Positions 9,222 to 20,579 of a stretch of DNA of 64,000 bases are shown in pieces. Each line of letters begins with the position of its first letter. Position 1 is the stretch's first letter. Source of the DNA: Lonsdalea britannica (GTDB lineage: Bacteria > Pseudomonadota > Gammaproteobacteria > Enterobacterales > Enterobacteriaceae); NCBI RefSeq assembly GCF_002111595.1, contig NZ_LUTN01000011.1, positions 1-64,000 on the forward strand, in the 5' to 3' direction. The notes beneath the pieces were generated by a model. That model saw only the letters and a program-made list of their open reading frames with translations, did no database searches and was not told where the DNA came from. The position numbers and the translations under genes are program-made.

Positions 9222-10004
9222 TTACAGATTAAAGTTTGTCACCAGCGTAGCAATCATATCGAAGAACTCGCTAAAAAGATGCTCGGCGAATTGAGGTATC
9301 AGCATCATCAACGTACCTATCGTCATAATCCCCACCGTCAGCGTCACGGGAAAACCAATGACAAACACGGACAGCTGCGGGGTCATTCGGTTTAGCAAAC
9401 CGAGAGCCAGGTTGAGAACCAGCAGCAGCGTCACCAACGGCAGCGCCAGCATCAGTCCATTAATAAAGATAAGACTGCCTGCGCGTGCAATAGAGTAGAA
9501 GACATTGGTGTCGATGGGCGACGTATCGATCGGAATCACATGAAAACTATCGGCAAGCATGGAGATCAGCCAAAGGTGTCCATCAAACGCCAGAAACAAC
9601 AGCATAGCCAGCAGGTTGAGAAAGCGCGCCAGCACCGGCATGTTCGGCCCACCGGACGGATCGAAGAACGTCGCGAACGACAGCCCCATCTGTAAGCCAA
9701 TCACCTCCCCGGCCATACGGAAGGTCGCGAACGCCAACTGCATCGTGAAACCGATACACGTGCCGATCAATATCTGTTTGACCAACAGCCAAAGCCCTTC
9801 GGCGGAGAAAATGGGGACGGGTGTAATGGTAAGGTGCGGGCCAATCAGAAACGTCGCCAGCAGACCCAGACCAATTTTGGCCTTGGTGGTAATTTCTTTT
9901 TCGTTAAGTACCGGAGCCGTAGAGATGAGCGCCATCAGGCGTATAAAAGGCCAGAAGAATTGGTTGAGCCAGTAGTAGATATCAGCGCTGGTAATGTCAA
10001 TCAT
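9222..10004 (-). CDS. fliR: Flagellar export apparatus protein FliR
   Basis: The 260-residue polytopic membrane protein belongs to the FliP-FliQ-FliR export gate of the flagellar type III secretion system. Several hydrophobic segments are visible, and [17 protein letters not shown] is the family signature. It is the last gene of the fliL-to-fliR series and lies 2 bp after fliQ, so translation is probably coupled. Confidence 0.95.
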   Translation of the reverse strand: MIDITSADIYYWLNQFFWPFIRLMALISTAPVLNEKEITTKAKIGLGLLATFLIGPHLTITPVPIFSAEGLWLLVKQILIGTCIGFTMQLAFATFRMAGEVIGLQMGLSFATFFDPSGGPNMPVLARFLNLLAMLLFLAFDGHLWLISMLADSFHVIPIDTSPIDTNVFYSIARAGSLIFINGLMLALPLVTLLLVLNLALGLLNRMTPQLSVFVIGFPVTLTVGIMTIGTLMMLIPQFAEHLFSEFFDMIATLVTNFNL

Positions 10005-10006
10005 GC

Positions 10007-10276
10007 TTAGCCGATCATGGTAGGCAAATTGCTAAACAAGGTACGCATGTAATCAAGAAACAGTCCGAGCATCCAGGGACCGGCAATAATAATCGTCAGG
10101 AAGACGGCCAAAATCTTCGGAATAAAGGACAGCGTCATTTCGTTAATCTGCGTTGCCGCCTGCAAAATACTCACGATTAACCCGGTAACCAGCGCAGCCA
10201 GCAACAAAGGCGCGGCTAACGCCAACGCCACTTTCATTGCTTCACTGCCTAACGCCATGACCGACTCAGGAGTCAT
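10007..10276 (-). CDS. fliQ: Flagellar export apparatus protein FliQ
   Basis: This 89-residue protein starts [18 protein letters not shown], as FliQ does, and has two transmembrane hairpin helices (residues about 15-38 and 50-75). It packs around FliP and FliR in the export gate. It lies between fliP (21-bp gap) and fliR. Confidence 0.96.
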   Translation of the reverse strand: MTPESVMALGSEAMKVALALAAPLLLAALVTGLIVSILQAATQINEMTLSFIPKILAVFLTIIIAGPWMLGLFLDYMRTLFSNLPTMIG

Positions 10277-10297
10277 AAAATATCCTAATGCTCAATG

Positions 10298-11062
10298 TTA
10301 ACTGTAAAAACTCTGCACCAATGAGCTTAGCAGCAGCTGCCAACCGTCAACCAGTACAAACAGCATAAGCTTAAACGGAAGAGAGACCGTCGCCGGAGGC
10401 ACCATCATCATCCCGAGCGCCATCAACACACTGGCGACCACTAAGTCGATAATCAGGAAAGGAATAAAAACGGTAAAACCGATCTGAAATGCCGTTTTGA
10501 GTTCACTGGTGACAAACGCAGGCACCAACACCCGCATAGGTATGGCCTCTGGGCCTTCCAGCGGCGGAATATCCGCCAGTCGGGTAAACAGAGCCAAATC
10601 CGTTTCGCGCGTCTGACGCAGCATAAACTGACGCACCGGAGCCGAACCGCGATCAATCGCCACTTCCATGGAGATCTTCTCCTGACTGAATGGCAGATAC
10701 GCGTCCTGATACACCTTGGTGATCACCGGCGACATAATGAAGAAGGTCAGAAACAGGCTCAACCCAACAATAATCTGGTTGGGCGGCGCCGTGGCGGTCC
10801 CCATGGCGTTTCTTAACAGACTCAGCACGATGATGATGCGGGTAAAGCTGGTCATCATCAGCAATACGGCAGGGATAAACGTCAAAGACGTCAGCAGAAC
10901 CATCGTCTGGATCGGCAGTGACCAGCTCTGCGCCCCATTGGCCATTGGCTGACTAATGATGCCCGGCAGCTGCGCCCAGGCGTTTGGCGCGATAAAGACC
11001 ATCACGCCGGCAAATAAAACGCGCCGCAACAGCCGCGCCCATCGAGATGAAAACCTGTTCAT
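10298..11062 (-). CDS. fliP: Flagellar export apparatus protein FliP
   Basis: The 254-residue protein has an N-terminal signal sequence ending near residue 30 (PNAWAQ), as known for FliP, then four membrane segments. The motif [19 protein letters not shown] and the C-terminal [12 protein letters not shown] are typical. FliP forms the pentameric core of the export gate. Its start overlaps the fliO stop by 4 bp. Confidence 0.96.
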   Translation of the reverse strand: MNRFSSRWARLLRRVLFAGVMVFIAPNAWAQLPGIISQPMANGAQSWSLPIQTMVLLTSLTFIPAVLLMMTSFTRIIIVLSLLRNAMGTATAPPNQIIVGLSLFLTFFIMSPVITKVYQDAYLPFSQEKISMEVAIDRGSAPVRQFMLRQTRETDLALFTRLADIPPLEGPEAIPMRVLVPAFVTSELKTAFQIGFTVFIPFLIIDLVVASVLMALGMMMVPPATVSLPFKLMLFVLVDGWQLLLSSLVQSFYS

Positions 11063-11475
11063 TCTGACTTTTCCGAACGATTCATGACCTTACTGAGGAG
11101 TTTGCGAAAGTCGGCAGGATTAGCTGGGGCTGAAGCTTGAGCGGCATCGACCGCTTTTGCCGGCAGCGTGTGCAGCGGCGTCACTTGCTGCGCCGTCACG
11201 CCGAGAACCAGCCAGGTATCGTCGACTTCAACGATCACCACCTTCTCGCGTTGCCCGACTGGACAACTCGATATGACTTTCATCATCTGATTATTGCGGG
11301 CCTGAGGCGTCACGCCGAGTTTTTTGGCGAGCCAGGCTAATAGAAGGATAAACAGGAGAATGCCTCCCAGCACAGAGCTAACCTGCGTCAGCGCCGAGCC
11401 GGGAGTTTGTGACGGGGCCTGGCTATGCGCCGGCACCGTCACGGATGCGGAGGTCTGCTCCTGAGTTTGCGCCAT
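11059..11475 (-). CDS. fliO: Flagellar biosynthesis protein FliO
   Basis: FliO (138 residues) is a single-pass membrane protein that helps FliP assemble. A membrane helix lies near residues 35-50 ([18 protein letters not shown]), followed by a cytoplasmic part with [25 protein letters not shown], typical of the family. It sits between fliN (3-bp gap) and fliP (4-bp overlap). Confidence 0.93.
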   Translation of the reverse strand: MAQTQEQTSASVTVPAHSQAPSQTPGSALTQVSSVLGGILLFILLLAWLAKKLGVTPQARNNQMMKVISSCPVGQREKVVIVEVDDTWLVLGVTAQQVTPLHTLPAKAVDAAQASAPANPADFRKLLSKVMNRSEKSE

Positions 11476-11478
11476 AGG

Positions 11479-11892
11479 TTAGCGACTCAGGCGACGCATA
11501 CGCTCAGACGGAGTGATGATATCAGTGATACGTACGCCGTATTTATCGGCCACCACCACCACTTCGCCCTGTGCGATCAGATAGCCGTTGATCAGGATAT
11601 CCAACGGTTCGCCGGCCAGACCATCCAGCGCGACCACTGAACCTTGTGAAAGGCGCAGCAGTTCTTTAATAGTCATTTTTGTTCGACCCAGCTCCACCGT
11701 CAGTTTGACCGGGATATCCAGAATCAGATCGATGTCCTGAGACATTCCAGGCGCGGCGTCGGCATCCAGCGACTTGAATACGCCTTCGCTACCGCTTTCG
11801 TCTTTTTCCGCGGCTTGCTGCTCATTAAATGCATCAGCCCACAGATCGTCCACGGATTCTTTTTCTTCGGACGGGTTCTTGGTGTCACTCAT
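11479..11892 (-). CDS. fliN: Flagellar motor switch protein FliN
   Basis: FliN (137 residues) forms the lower C-ring and docks the export ATPase complex through FliH. The SpoA domain fills the C-terminal half (DLILDIPVKLTVELGRTKMTIKELL, GEPLDILINGYLIAQGEVVVV). The N-terminal 50 residues are acidic and variable. Its start overlaps the fliM stop by 8 bp. Confidence 0.96.
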   Translation of the reverse strand: MSDTKNPSEEKESVDDLWADAFNEQQAAEKDESGSEGVFKSLDADAAPGMSQDIDLILDIPVKLTVELGRTKMTIKELLRLSQGSVVALDGLAGEPLDILINGYLIAQGEVVVVADKYGVRITDIITPSERMRRLSR

Positions 11893-12897
11893 GGGGCTGT
11901 CCCTCGTTGTTCAGAGAAGTCAAAATTGGATTCACTAACTGTTCGACTCGAAGAGCATATTGTCCTTTGTAGGTGCCGTACTGACCGGTCAATACTGGTA
12001 CACCGTCGACATGGGCAATGATGCTGTCAGGTTTTTCTATAGGCAATACATCGCCCGGCTGTAACTTCAGCACTTTGGACAACCGCAGCGACACATCGGT
12101 AAAGTTGGCGACCAGCTCCAGCTCAGAATGCTGAACTTGCTTGGCCAACGTATCCCTCCAGCTCTGATCTTCCTGCCGTGAGTTCTCCATCGGAGGATTC
12201 ACCAGCAGTTCGCGCAGCGGCTCGATCATGGCAAAAGGAATACAAATATTGAATTCGCCGGTCAGGTTGCCGATTTCCACGTGGAAAGGCGTGGTTACCA
12301 CGATATCGTTAGGCGATGTCGTGATGTTGGTAAACTTGACCTGCATTTCGGAACGTACGTATTCCACGTCCAACTTGTAGATCGCGTTCCACGCATCGCC
12401 GTAGCTTCCAACGCCAGGCGCAGCATTCTTTTCACCACGCGCTGTTCGGTGTGGGTGAACTCTCGCCCTTCCACCTTGGTTGGGAAACGCCCATCGCCGC
12501 CAAACAGATTATCTACCGCGATAAAAACCAGGCTCGGAGAAAACACGAACAGCGCGGTGCCGCGTAGCGGCTTCAGATGAATCAGGTTGAGGTTGGTCGG
12601 CACCGGCAGGTTACGCGCAAAATCATGATACGGCTGGATTTTGATAGGTCCGGCAGTAATATCCGGGCTACGACGCAACAGGTTGAACAGCCCCATGCGG
12701 AACTGACGGGCAAAGCGCTCATTAATAATTTCTAACGACTGCAAGCGCTCACGAACAACACGCCGTTGCGTATTGGGGTCGTAAGGCCGGATATCGCTCT
12801 CGGGGCCAGAGGCCGACTTGGCTTTGCTATCGCCGTCGTCACTGTCACCGTTGAGCAATGCGTCAATTTCTGCCTGGGAAAGAATACTGTCACTCAT
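11885..12897 (-). pseudogene. fliM: Flagellar motor switch protein FliM, frameshifted
   Basis: FliM is the C-ring protein that binds CheY-P and sets rotation direction. The first frame gives the CheY-binding N-terminus (ILSQAEIDALLNG) and the middle domain to about residue 164 (RMLRLALE); the family continuation (GDAWNAI, then the SpoA domain to the stop at 11885) is in another frame. The minus strand reads GAAGCTACG near 12404-12408 where GAAGGCTACG would restore the frame, so one G is missing. With it the gene is 1014 nt, 337 residues, against 334 in E. coli. As written, the FliN/FliG-binding C-terminus is lost. A sequencing error is possible. Confidence 0.93.
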
Positions 12898-12902
12898 AAT
12901 AT

Positions 12903-13382
12903 TTATCGCAGTATAAAAGCGGTGAACAGAACATCCGTGACCACCTGGTTGGGTTGCCCTTGAACCAGAGGCGGGCTAAGAACCTGTTTAATCTCGTCAA
13001 TCAGCTTCTGCTTACCTTGTTCGTTTGCCAGAGCGGCCGAATCCTGTCGGGAAAGCAACAACAGCAAGCGGCTGCGTACTTCCGGCAAATAGCGGGTGAA
13101 GCGGCTCTTGGTTTCTTCATCTGGCAAACGCAGGGTGAACCCAACGTACAACACACGATCGGGATTGTTATCCGGATTAACCAAGTTAACAGTGAATGTA
13201 TCCAATGGCATGAATACAGGTTCCGGGGGAGGCACTTCTTTTGCCACCGTTGGCTCAGCGTTTTTATGATAAAAGAACCACCAACCGGTGCCGGCGGCAC
13301 ATGTCGCTACCAATGCGATAACGATTAGCAGCATTAACAAGACAGAACGCTTGCGTCCCGACTGTGATTTTTCTTCAGCCAT
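12903..13382 (-). CDS. fliL: Flagellar basal body protein FliL
   Basis: FliL (159 residues) is an inner-membrane protein that surrounds the stator and raises motor torque. One membrane helix lies near residues 14-36 after a basic cytoplasmic tip ([20 protein letters not shown]), and the periplasmic FliL domain follows with [22 protein letters not shown] in two pieces. It opens the fliL-M-N-O-P-Q-R series; a 133-bp gap before it follows fliK and may contain an internal promoter, though I see no clear one. Confidence 0.95.
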   Translation of the reverse strand: MAEEKSQSGRKRSVLLMLLIVIALVATCAAGTGWWFFYHKNAEPTVAKEVPPPEPVFMPLDTFTVNLVNPDNNPDRVLYVGFTLRLPDEETKSRFTRYLPEVRSRLLLLLSRQDSAALANEQGKQKLIDEIKQVLSPPLVQGQPNQVVTDVLFTAFILR

Positions 13383-13515
13383 AGACTAAGATAATTCCTA
13401 TACTCATTGCCATTGATGCAGCTCTGTGCTGCATATACCCCGTAATTATCCCGTCTATTCCGTCGTTCAATACGGTGAATAGACGAGAAAAATCACACTA
13501 GCTTACTGATTTGCC

Positions 13516-15024
13516 TCACGCAAAAGTATCGACGCCGCTCGAGGAGGACGCAATTCTCTGGAGTGAAACTGGCACATCCACGATTTCCATGTGGGTGTCA
13601 AGGCTGCTCGAGTACTGAGACGAGGACGAACCGCCGCCGGTGCTCTGCTGCTGCCCCTGCTGCCATTCGGAGCCAGCGAAGGTCTCGCTGCCGACACTAC
13701 TCTGGTTCAGCGTGATACCGCTCTCAGACAACGCCGTTCTCAGCTGCGGCATCGCAGCTTCCAACGCGGCTCGAACCTGTCCATGCGCTGAGGCAAGGTG
13801 GATTTGAGCCTGGTTATCATCCATCTTCATGCTGACCTGAATCGCGCCAAGCTCCTGCGGATGCAGACGCAGCTCAACGTTTTGCTGATTGTTACGCGTA
13901 AACATCACAACCTGCTGGCTGAGCGCCTGTTGCCACTCATCGCTGCCCAGACGTGATGTCAGTACCGCGGTTTGTGGTGTCGCCGCAGCGGAGGTATTGG
14001 CCTGGGTGCTGTTGAGTGCGCCCAAAGCGCTATTTACCGTCGCAGCGCTGGAATTACTGTTGGTGGAAGACGGCTCTTGCGTGACCTTAAAGGCGTTGCT
14101 CACGGCAGCGCTGATGTCCGCAGACTGAACTTTGTTCGACGTCGCAGTCGTATCAACTACGATGCTTTTCAGGTCAGTCGAATCGTCGTCTTTCGCAGTT
14201 CCTTTCGACACTGATTTGCCGGAAACGCGGCCTAAAATATCCGTTAATGCGTCATCGTCATCCTGCCCCGTCGTCGTATCATCAGCGACGGCGTTGAGCA
14301 TCGAAGTCAGAGACGTGCTCTGCTGACCATCGGTCAACGTCTGTAAAGCATTTTGTCCGTCCACGGTCAGGGCGGCAACACCTTCACTCTGTGGGGTTAT
14401 CGGCTGCGGCGTCACTTTCTGTAGCTGCGGCGCCAATCCCGCGCCCAGCATAGCCATGATCGTCGACGAGGCATCCTGATCGGCCGTCGTGACCGAAATT
14501 CCGGTATCCGTGGCGACCTGGTCGCCCAGCGTTAATGCCGCGTCATCGCGCTCAGCAGCCGCATCCGTTTTCGTAGCCGTGCTCGCGGTTTGCGCCGCTG
14601 TCGACTTACCGTGCGTCGCGTGCGATTGCTTTAACAATGCGCTCAGCGAAGACTGTACTGGCGATTCCGCGGACACCGACGTATCTTCGCCTGCGTTCGC
14701 CTCAGCAGTCTGCGCATCCACATCCTCATTGTCGTCAGCCTGTTTTGCCGACGTATTTTCGGTTTTAGGCGTCGTGTTGGACGTGGACTGAGCCGTAGTT
14801 TGTTTTACCGGCTGTGGCTGTGATTCTTTATTCTGAGCGTTTTGAGAAGCCGTGTTCGACGTATTCTGCTGTGTCCGATTTTGCTCTTCATTCAGGTGTG
14901 ACGAAAACAGCGCCGTAAAGCTGTTAGGCTGTGACGCATTACTGTCTTTGTTAGTGCTGGACGAGGTCGAATCAGTTCGAGCCGTCTCAGACGCTGAAAG
15001 AGCAGTAACAGTAGATAGATTCAT
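13516..15024 (-). CDS. fliK: Flagellar hook-length control protein FliK
   Basis: FliK is an exported molecular ruler that measures the hook and switches export specificity through FlhB. The 502-residue protein is longer than the E. coli one (375); most of it is low-complexity, rich in Thr, Ser, Ala and Gln. The conserved C-terminal hook-control domain (LHPQELGAIQVSMKMDDNQ, about residues 385-450) is intact. Its start overlaps the fliJ stop by 4 bp. The longer ruler region would fit a longer hook, which is inference. Confidence 0.94.
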   Translation of the reverse strand: MNLSTVTALSASETARTDSTSSSTNKDSNASQPNSFTALFSSHLNEEQNRTQQNTSNTASQNAQNKESQPQPVKQTTAQSTSNTTPKTENTSAKQADDNEDVDAQTAEANAGEDTSVSAESPVQSSLSALLKQSHATHGKSTAAQTASTATKTDAAAERDDAALTLGDQVATDTGISVTTADQDASSTIMAMLGAGLAPQLQKVTPQPITPQSEGVAALTVDGQNALQTLTDGQQSTSLTSMLNAVADDTTTGQDDDDALTDILGRVSGKSVSKGTAKDDDSTDLKSIVVDTTATSNKVQSADISAAVSNAFKVTQEPSSTNSNSSAATVNSALGALNSTQANTSAAATPQTAVLTSRLGSDEWQQALSQQVVMFTRNNQQNVELRLHPQELGAIQVSMKMDDNQAQIHLASAHGQVRAALEAAMPQLRTALSESGITLNQSSVGSETFAGSEWQQGQQQSTGGGSSSSQYSSSLDTHMEIVDVPVSLQRIASSSSGVDTFA

Positions 15025-15467
15025 GGATTCAGTTTCCTCAATGACGAGCGCTGTGCAAATTCATCCATCAGTTTCTGGTCTCGACGGTTCTCACGAACCA
15101 ATAGTTCCTGAGCCGCCCGTTCTTTTAATGTCTCAAACGCATTCAGCCGTTGACGCTTCGCCTGCCAGGTTTTCATGGCTTGCTCTAAGCGCTGTGCCCA
15201 AACGGCCAGCTGTTTGCGATGTTGTTCGATGGCCAACTCAAGCGTTTTTATAAACTGCTGATAGTTGTACCAATTCGCTGCGTTAATACCGCTGCCCATC
15301 GTTTGCTGCAGCTGTACACGGTAGTCATCTTCATACCCGAGCAACATATCGAGCTGCTGTTGCGCCTGAACGTGTGACTGACGGATCTGCCCCAGCAGAG
15401 TAGCGGCATCGTCCACTTCCTGCTGAGCCAGTTCGCGAAGTTTGTCGAGAGGAGTTTCAGTTTTCAT
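15021..15467 (-). CDS. fliJ: Flagellar export chaperone FliJ
   Basis: FliJ (148 residues) is a coiled-coil protein that sits in the FliI hexamer and links it to FlhA. The sequence is nearly all charged helix (LDKLRELAQQEVDDAATLLG, QLAVWAQRLEQAMKTWQAK). An 83-bp gap separates it from fliI, unusual in an otherwise tightly packed operon; fliK overlaps its end. Confidence 0.93.
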   Translation of the reverse strand: MKTETPLDKLRELAQQEVDDAATLLGQIRQSHVQAQQQLDMLLGYEDDYRVQLQQTMGSGINAANWYNYQQFIKTLELAIEQHRKQLAVWAQRLEQAMKTWQAKRQRLNAFETLKERAAQELLVRENRRDQKLMDEFAQRSSLRKLNP

Positions 15468-15550
15468 AGTACCTCAATCACGTACAGTTACCGGCGGCTT
15501 ACTGATTCAGCCCCTGTCGGGTAAAGCCTACGGCCTTGGTAATCAATACA

Positions 15551-16909
15551 CTACATGCCGAACAGCGCATTCAATTGCTGCAATGCCTGCTGTTCGTCGC
15601 AACGTTCGAACATCCCCTGTTGTAAAAACGCTTCCATCTGCGGATAGAGCTGTATGGCCTGATCCAGCAAGGGGTCGGTTCCCGATGCGTAGGCACCCAC
15701 GCTAATCAAATCCTTGTTCCGCTGATATACCGATAGCAACTGCTTAAATTGCCTTACTTTGGCGTAATGTGATTCGTCGATCAAAGCGGTCATCGCACGG
15801 CTAATCGACGCTTCGATATCAATTGCCGGGTAATGGCCGGATTCAGCCAGCTGTCGGGACAGCACAATATGCCCATCCAGAATGGCCCTGGCGGAGTCGG
15901 CGATCGGGTCTTGCTGATCGTCGCCTTCCGTCAATACGGTGTAAAACGCCGTAATGGAGCCCCCGCCATGCATACCGTTACCCGCACGTTCAACCAACGC
16001 AGGCAGCTTCGCGAAGACCGAGGGCGGATAGCCCTTGGTCGCCGGCGGCTCTCCGATGGCCAGTGCGATTTCTCGCTGCGCCATCGCGTAACGCGTCAGG
16101 GAGTCCATAATCAACAGAACATGGTGTCCCTTATCGCGAAAATCCTCCGCGATACGAGTGGCGTACGCCGCCCCCTGCATACGCAGTAGCGGGGAAACGT
16201 CAGCCGGGGCGGCAATCACGACCGCTCGGGCACGGCCTTCGGGCCCCAAAATGTTTTCGATGAAGTCTTTAACCTCACGGCCACGTTCGCCGATCAGGCC
16301 TACCACAATGACATCAGCTTCAGTATAGCGGGCCATCATGCCCAGCAGCACACTTTTACCCACGCCGGAACCCGCGAACAGGCCCATACGCTGCCCTCGT
16401 CCGACGGTCAACAACGCGTTGATAGCCCGGACGCCGACGTCAAGCACGTGATCGATCGGCGTTCGTTGCAGAGGGTTAACCGGCTGCGTGATCAACGGCG
16501 CTTTGAATCCCGTTTCCGGCAGCGGCAACCCATCCAGCGGTTTACCTGCGCCGTCCAGGATCCTACCCAGCAGCTCAGGCCCCAGCGGGAGCTTTTTACC
16601 TTCATGCTTCTCTCCCCCGCGGGCGTAAACGCGCGCGCCGGGAATAATGCCTTCGACTTCTTCCAGCGGCATCAGAAATAATCTTTGCCCATTAAAACCG
16701 ACGACTTCGCTTTCGACTTCTTCGACTTTGTCGCCGTTGGCACGTTCCACAAAACAGGTCGCGCCCAGCGGCAAATGCAGCCCAGAGGCTTCAAGTACCA
16801 GTCCCGTCGCGCGAGTGAGACGCCCGTAGCGACGCACGGTTGGCGTCGTAGCGATCTTCTTCTCAAACGAATCCAGCGTAGTCAGCCAGCGAGAGAGTCG
16901 GTTCGTCAT
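15551..16909 (-). CDS. fliI: Flagellum-specific ATPase FliI
   Basis: This is the F1-like ATPase of the flagellar export apparatus. With the ATG at 16909 ([18 protein letters not shown]) it has 452 residues, the family's length, and overlaps the fliH stop as ATGA; the ten extra residues of the longer frame do not match the family. Walker A GSGVGKS is at residues 180-186, and [20 protein letters not shown] is the family's active-site stretch. Confidence 0.97.
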   Translation of the reverse strand: MTNRLSRWLTTLDSFEKKIATTPTVRRYGRLTRATGLVLEASGLHLPLGATCFVERANGDKVEEVESEVVGFNGQRLFLMPLEEVEGIIPGARVYARGGEKHEGKKLPLGPELLGRILDGAGKPLDGLPLPETGFKAPLITQPVNPLQRTPIDHVLDVGVRAINALLTVGRGQRMGLFAGSGVGKSVLLGMMARYTEADVIVVGLIGERGREVKDFIENILGPEGRARAVVIAAPADVSPLLRMQGAAYATRIAEDFRDKGHHVLLIMDSLTRYAMAQREIALAIGEPPATKGYPPSVFAKLPALVERAGNGMHGGGSITAFYTVLTEGDDQQDPIADSARAILDGHIVLSRQLAESGHYPAIDIEASISRAMTALIDESHYAKVRQFKQLLSVYQRNKDLISVGAYASGTDPLLDQAIQLYPQMEAFLQQGMFERCDEQQALQQLNALFGM

Positions 16910-17607
16910 CACAACTCTCCCGGCGCAGCCATGTGACACAGCTCATGCCAACGTGTCGCGATGCTGGCATCCAGATCGCCATCCTCGGCGCTAACTTTAC
17001 AGCCGCCTGGATGCAGCTGGTTATCCGCCAGTAGACGCCAGCCATGCTGGGCCAACGTCGGCCCTAACTGCTTCTCTACCCGTTCCATATCAGACGGATG
17101 AACGCGTAAATTAGGCTTGCCGCTAAATAAAGGTTCTTGCTGGATCATTTGCTGTATCTGATTCAGCAACGCTGTGCCGTCGCATACCGGCGCCTGACCC
17201 AAAACTTGTTTGGCCGCAGTCAGCGCCATTTGCATCAGACGTGCGGTAATGACGCTGTCCAGCGAGTCGAGCGTTTGCTGGAATTCGGTCACCATCTGCT
17301 GCATCTGCTCAGTCAGCTTTTCCTGCTGCTGTTTTTCTTCCTGCGCGCCCTGCTGACGACCTTCGGCCAGACCGGTTTGGTAACCTTCGTCGTAGCCTCT
17401 TTGCTGACCGTCTTTATAGCCGGCATCTTTCGCTTTGAGCTGAACCTCTTCGCGCAGCAGTTCCAGTGACTCCAACGCCTCGACCGGAGAAGTGTCTTCG
17501 TCTTCCGAATCGGAGGGCGCGGTTTCTTCCTGCTGAAGCGACGGCGGCGGCGCCGCCAAATCGGTCAGAGTCCAGGGACGCCAGGGTAAGTCATTGGTAT
17601 TAGACAT
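16909..17607 (-). CDS. fliH: Flagellar assembly protein FliH
   Basis: FliH binds and restrains FliI and tethers it to FliN. With ATG 17607 ([17 protein letters not shown], like other FliH starts) it has 232 residues and overlaps fliG by 8 bp. The middle is a Gln/Glu-rich coiled coil carrying GxxxG-type repeats ([19 protein letters not shown]), characteristic of FliH; the C-terminus is the V-ATPase E-like domain. Confidence 0.94.
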   Translation of the reverse strand: MSNTNDLPWRPWTLTDLAAPPPSLQQEETAPSDSEDEDTSPVEALESLELLREEVQLKAKDAGYKDGQQRGYDEGYQTGLAEGRQQGAQEEKQQQEKLTEQMQQMVTEFQQTLDSLDSVITARLMQMALTAAKQVLGQAPVCDGTALLNQIQQMIQQEPLFSGKPNLRVHPSDMERVEKQLGPTLAQHGWRLLADNQLHPGGCKVSAEDGDLDASIATRWHELCHMAAPGEL

Positions 17608-18592
17608 ACGCATCCTCGCCGCCACCGATGATCATCTCGCCGCTGTCTGCCAGACGACGAACGATAAGCAGGATGGCCTTCTGTTCGTTCTCGACCTGAG
17701 ACATACGTACCGGTCCACGCGTCGCCAGGTCGTCGCGCAGGATTTCTGCGGCACGCTGGGACATGTTGCGCAGGAACTTCTCGCGCAGCGGTTCTTCCGC
17801 ACCCTTCAGGGCTATCAGCAGGGACTCGGACTCCACTTCCTGCAACAAACGCTGAATACTGCGGTCGTCCACTTCGACCAGGTTTTCGAACAGGAACATT
17901 TCGTCGATGATTTTCTGCGCCAATTCGCCGTCGAACTCGCGAACGGCGTCGATGACCGCTTCTTCCTGCTGGGTTTTCATCAAGTTGATGATTTCAGCCG
18001 CAGTACGAATACCACCCATTTTGCTGCGTTTAAGGTTCTGGCCGTCCAGCAAGCCGTTCAACACTTCGGTCAATTCAGCCAGCGCCGCCGGCTGTACGCC
18101 GCCGAAGGTAGCGATACGCAACATGACATCGTTACGCAGACGCTCGTCGAACAGCGCCAGAATATCGGCAGACTGAGCGCGTTTGAGGTGGATAAGGATG
18201 GTCGCGATAATCTGCGGATGCTCATCTTTAATCAGGTCAGCAGCCGTCTGCGGTTCCATAAAGTTGAGCGTTTCCATACCGGAAGAGGTTTCTTTGCTTT
18301 CCAGAATATCTTCCAGCAAGGTCGATGCACGTTCCTCACCCAGCGCTTTGACCAGAACAGAACGCAGGTAATCACCGGCGTTGACGCTCAGCGCCGCGTA
18401 CTGTTCAGCAGAAACCTCGAATTCTTTCAGCACTTCCATCAGCTGCTGATTGGACACCTGTTTCATATTCGCCATGGCGGCACTCAGGTGCTGAACTTCA
18501 CGCGTGGAAAGATGCGTGAAGACTTCAGCAGCGCGGTCTTCGCCGATGGTCATCAGCAAAATAGCGCTCTTATCAGTTCCAGTCATACTCAT
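17600..18592 (-). CDS. fliG: Flagellar motor switch protein FliG
   Basis: FliG (330 residues) lies at the top of the C-ring, binds FliF, and its C-terminal charged helix works against MotA to produce torque. The N-terminal FliF-binding domain ([21 protein letters not shown]), the middle EHPQIIA motif (residues about 126-132) and the C-terminal torque helix ([20 protein letters not shown]) are all present. It overlaps fliF by 4 bp and fliH by 8 bp. Confidence 0.97.
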   Translation of the reverse strand: MSMTGTDKSAILLMTIGEDRAAEVFTHLSTREVQHLSAAMANMKQVSNQQLMEVLKEFEVSAEQYAALSVNAGDYLRSVLVKALGEERASTLLEDILESKETSSGMETLNFMEPQTAADLIKDEHPQIIATILIHLKRAQSADILALFDERLRNDVMLRIATFGGVQPAALAELTEVLNGLLDGQNLKRSKMGGIRTAAEIINLMKTQQEEAVIDAVREFDGELAQKIIDEMFLFENLVEVDDRSIQRLLQEVESESLLIALKGAEEPLREKFLRNMSQRAAEILRDDLATRGPVRMSQVENEQKAILLIVRRLADSGEMIIGGGEDAYV

Positions 18593-20327
18593 AGTTCAGT
18601 ACTCATCCATTGGCGAATTACCAGGGCGCAGACGCGAGGATCGTTCTCGGCCATGTCGCGAATACGCTGGCTTTGCAGCTCAGTATTGACGCGCTGCTGC
18701 GATTTACGCTGCAAGTCTTGCTCTTCTTTGCTGAGCTTGACGATAACGTCTGCATCGCTCTCCTGACCGCCAGACAAGCTTTCCGCCAGAGCCTGCTGCT
18801 CTTTCTTCTTGAGCTGCAACTGCGGACGTACCATCTTGCGCCACAGGATCCAGGCCACAATCAAGACCAGCAGCCATTTCCCTGCGCTAATCAGCAGATC
18901 GAAGAAGGCTTGTTTCTGCCAGAAGGGCAATTCGCTACCGGCATCATTCGATTCTGTAAACGGCGCGTTGACCACATTGATGGTATCGCCACGGTCGGTT
19001 GAGAAGCCCATGGCTTCACGTGTCAGCGATTCAATCTGCTTAATCTGCGCATCGTTCAGCGCCGCGGATTTACCCTCAGCGTTAGGCGCGTAGTTAACGA
19101 CGACCGCGACGGAGAGGCGCTGTACGGCACCGGCGCTTTGCTTGGTATGGCGAATGGTGCGATCGACCTCATAGTTGATGGTCTGATCGCGGCGGTTGTT
19201 GGAAGACTGAATGCCGCCGTTCGCTCCGCCTGATTCGCCCCATTGGCGCCGTTCGCGTTGTTATTAGCACCGTTCGCGTTTGCCTGCTGCTGGCCGTTAG
19301 CATTGTTCTGCGCGCCGTTGGCGTTTGGCGCGACAATCGGCGCCGTTGGCGTAGCAGGAGGCTGATTCGATAAAGCTCCCGGGACACCGCCGACGTTTCG
19401 CCCGCCTAACTGTTCGCTCTGGCTAGACTGCTGAGAGCGAACGGCGGCCTGATTCGGGGCCTGGTTCGGCTGATACTGCTCATCCGTCTGCTCACGGTTG
19501 GAGAAGTCGATCTGGGCAGTCACCTGCGCATGAACGTTACCGGTACCCACAATCGGCGCCAAAATGGCTTCAATACGACGCTGGAAGCGGTTTTCGACTT
19601 CGTTAGCGTATTTCAGCTGAGCGGCATTCAGGTCTCGGCCAGCACCGTCCGTCTGCGTCAGCAGCCGGCCATTCTGGTCTACGACGGTCACATTGTCCGG
19701 CGGTAAACCCGCGACGCTGCTGGATACCATGTAGACAATGGCGTTGATCTGCCCTTCATCCAGCGCTCTGCCCGGCTGCAAATTCAACGTTACCGATGCG
19801 GAGGGCGCTTTTTGTTCACGCACGAACAAGGAAGGTTTCGGGATCGCCAAATGAACCCGCGCTTTCTGCACAGGGCCGAGCGTCTCCATCGTTCGGGAAA
19901 GCTCACCTTCCAACGCGCGCTGGTAGTTAACCTGCTCGCTAAACTGGCTGATGCCGAACTTCTCCTGATCGAGAAGCTCGAACCCCACTGAGCCGCCTTT
20001 AGGTAGCCCCAACTGTGCGAGTCTCAACCGGGTTTCATAAACATTTTCTGCTGGGATCAGCAAAGCCCCACCGTTATCGCTGAATCGATAAGGGATGTTC
20101 ATCTGCGTTAGCTGGGTGACGATCTCACCGCCATCCCGATCATTCAGATTGCTATAAAGCACTCTATAATCGGGACTTTTTGCCCATAAAACTAATGCTG
20201 TGACAACAGCCACAGCAAAGGCTGCGGCGATTAATAGAGGTACTTTCGGATTAGCACGCAGCCGGTTAAGCACAGCAGTAAATCCGTTGATACTCATTGC
20301 GGGCGAACTGCTTTTAGCGGAGCTCAT
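18589..20327 (-). pseudogene. fliF: MS-ring protein FliF, frameshifted
   Basis: FliF forms the MS ring on which the flagellum is built. The first frame is good to about residue 360, covering the first membrane helix and ring-building domains, then enters a low-complexity Asn/Ala/Gly stretch and runs into nonsense. The correct continuation (NYEVDRTIRHTK, second membrane helix WLLVLIVAWILWRK, FliG-binding tail DPRVCALVIRQWMS) is in another frame to the stop at 18589. The likely site is the C4 run at 19238-19241, one base short. Adding one base gives 579 residues (E. coli 552). As written, the FliG-binding end is lost. Confidence 0.92.
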
Positions 20328-20579
20328 GCACTATTCCTGCCAATTAACATTTTGATAGTTATTAATAAAAACAAAATATACTCCCTGAATAAGCAACGGT
20401 TGTTCTAAACATCAACACCCGCCTTTGAGATTTGGGCGATATATTATTTATCCCATAGGACAATTCTATAGGTGAATTAGCCAAGGTTTTTATGCCTATT
20501 TAGAAGCTTAGGGTTGCTGGTATTCTGCTAAAGTTATCGCCTGTAAATAATTGGTCACTGAGAAAACCCGAGGGTTTAA

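Noticed and set aside
17594..18766. A 390-codon open frame on the plus strand
   Set aside because: It is antisense to fliG and fliF, whose products are unmistakable; the composition (many Gln, His, Phe) is typical of a shadow frame.
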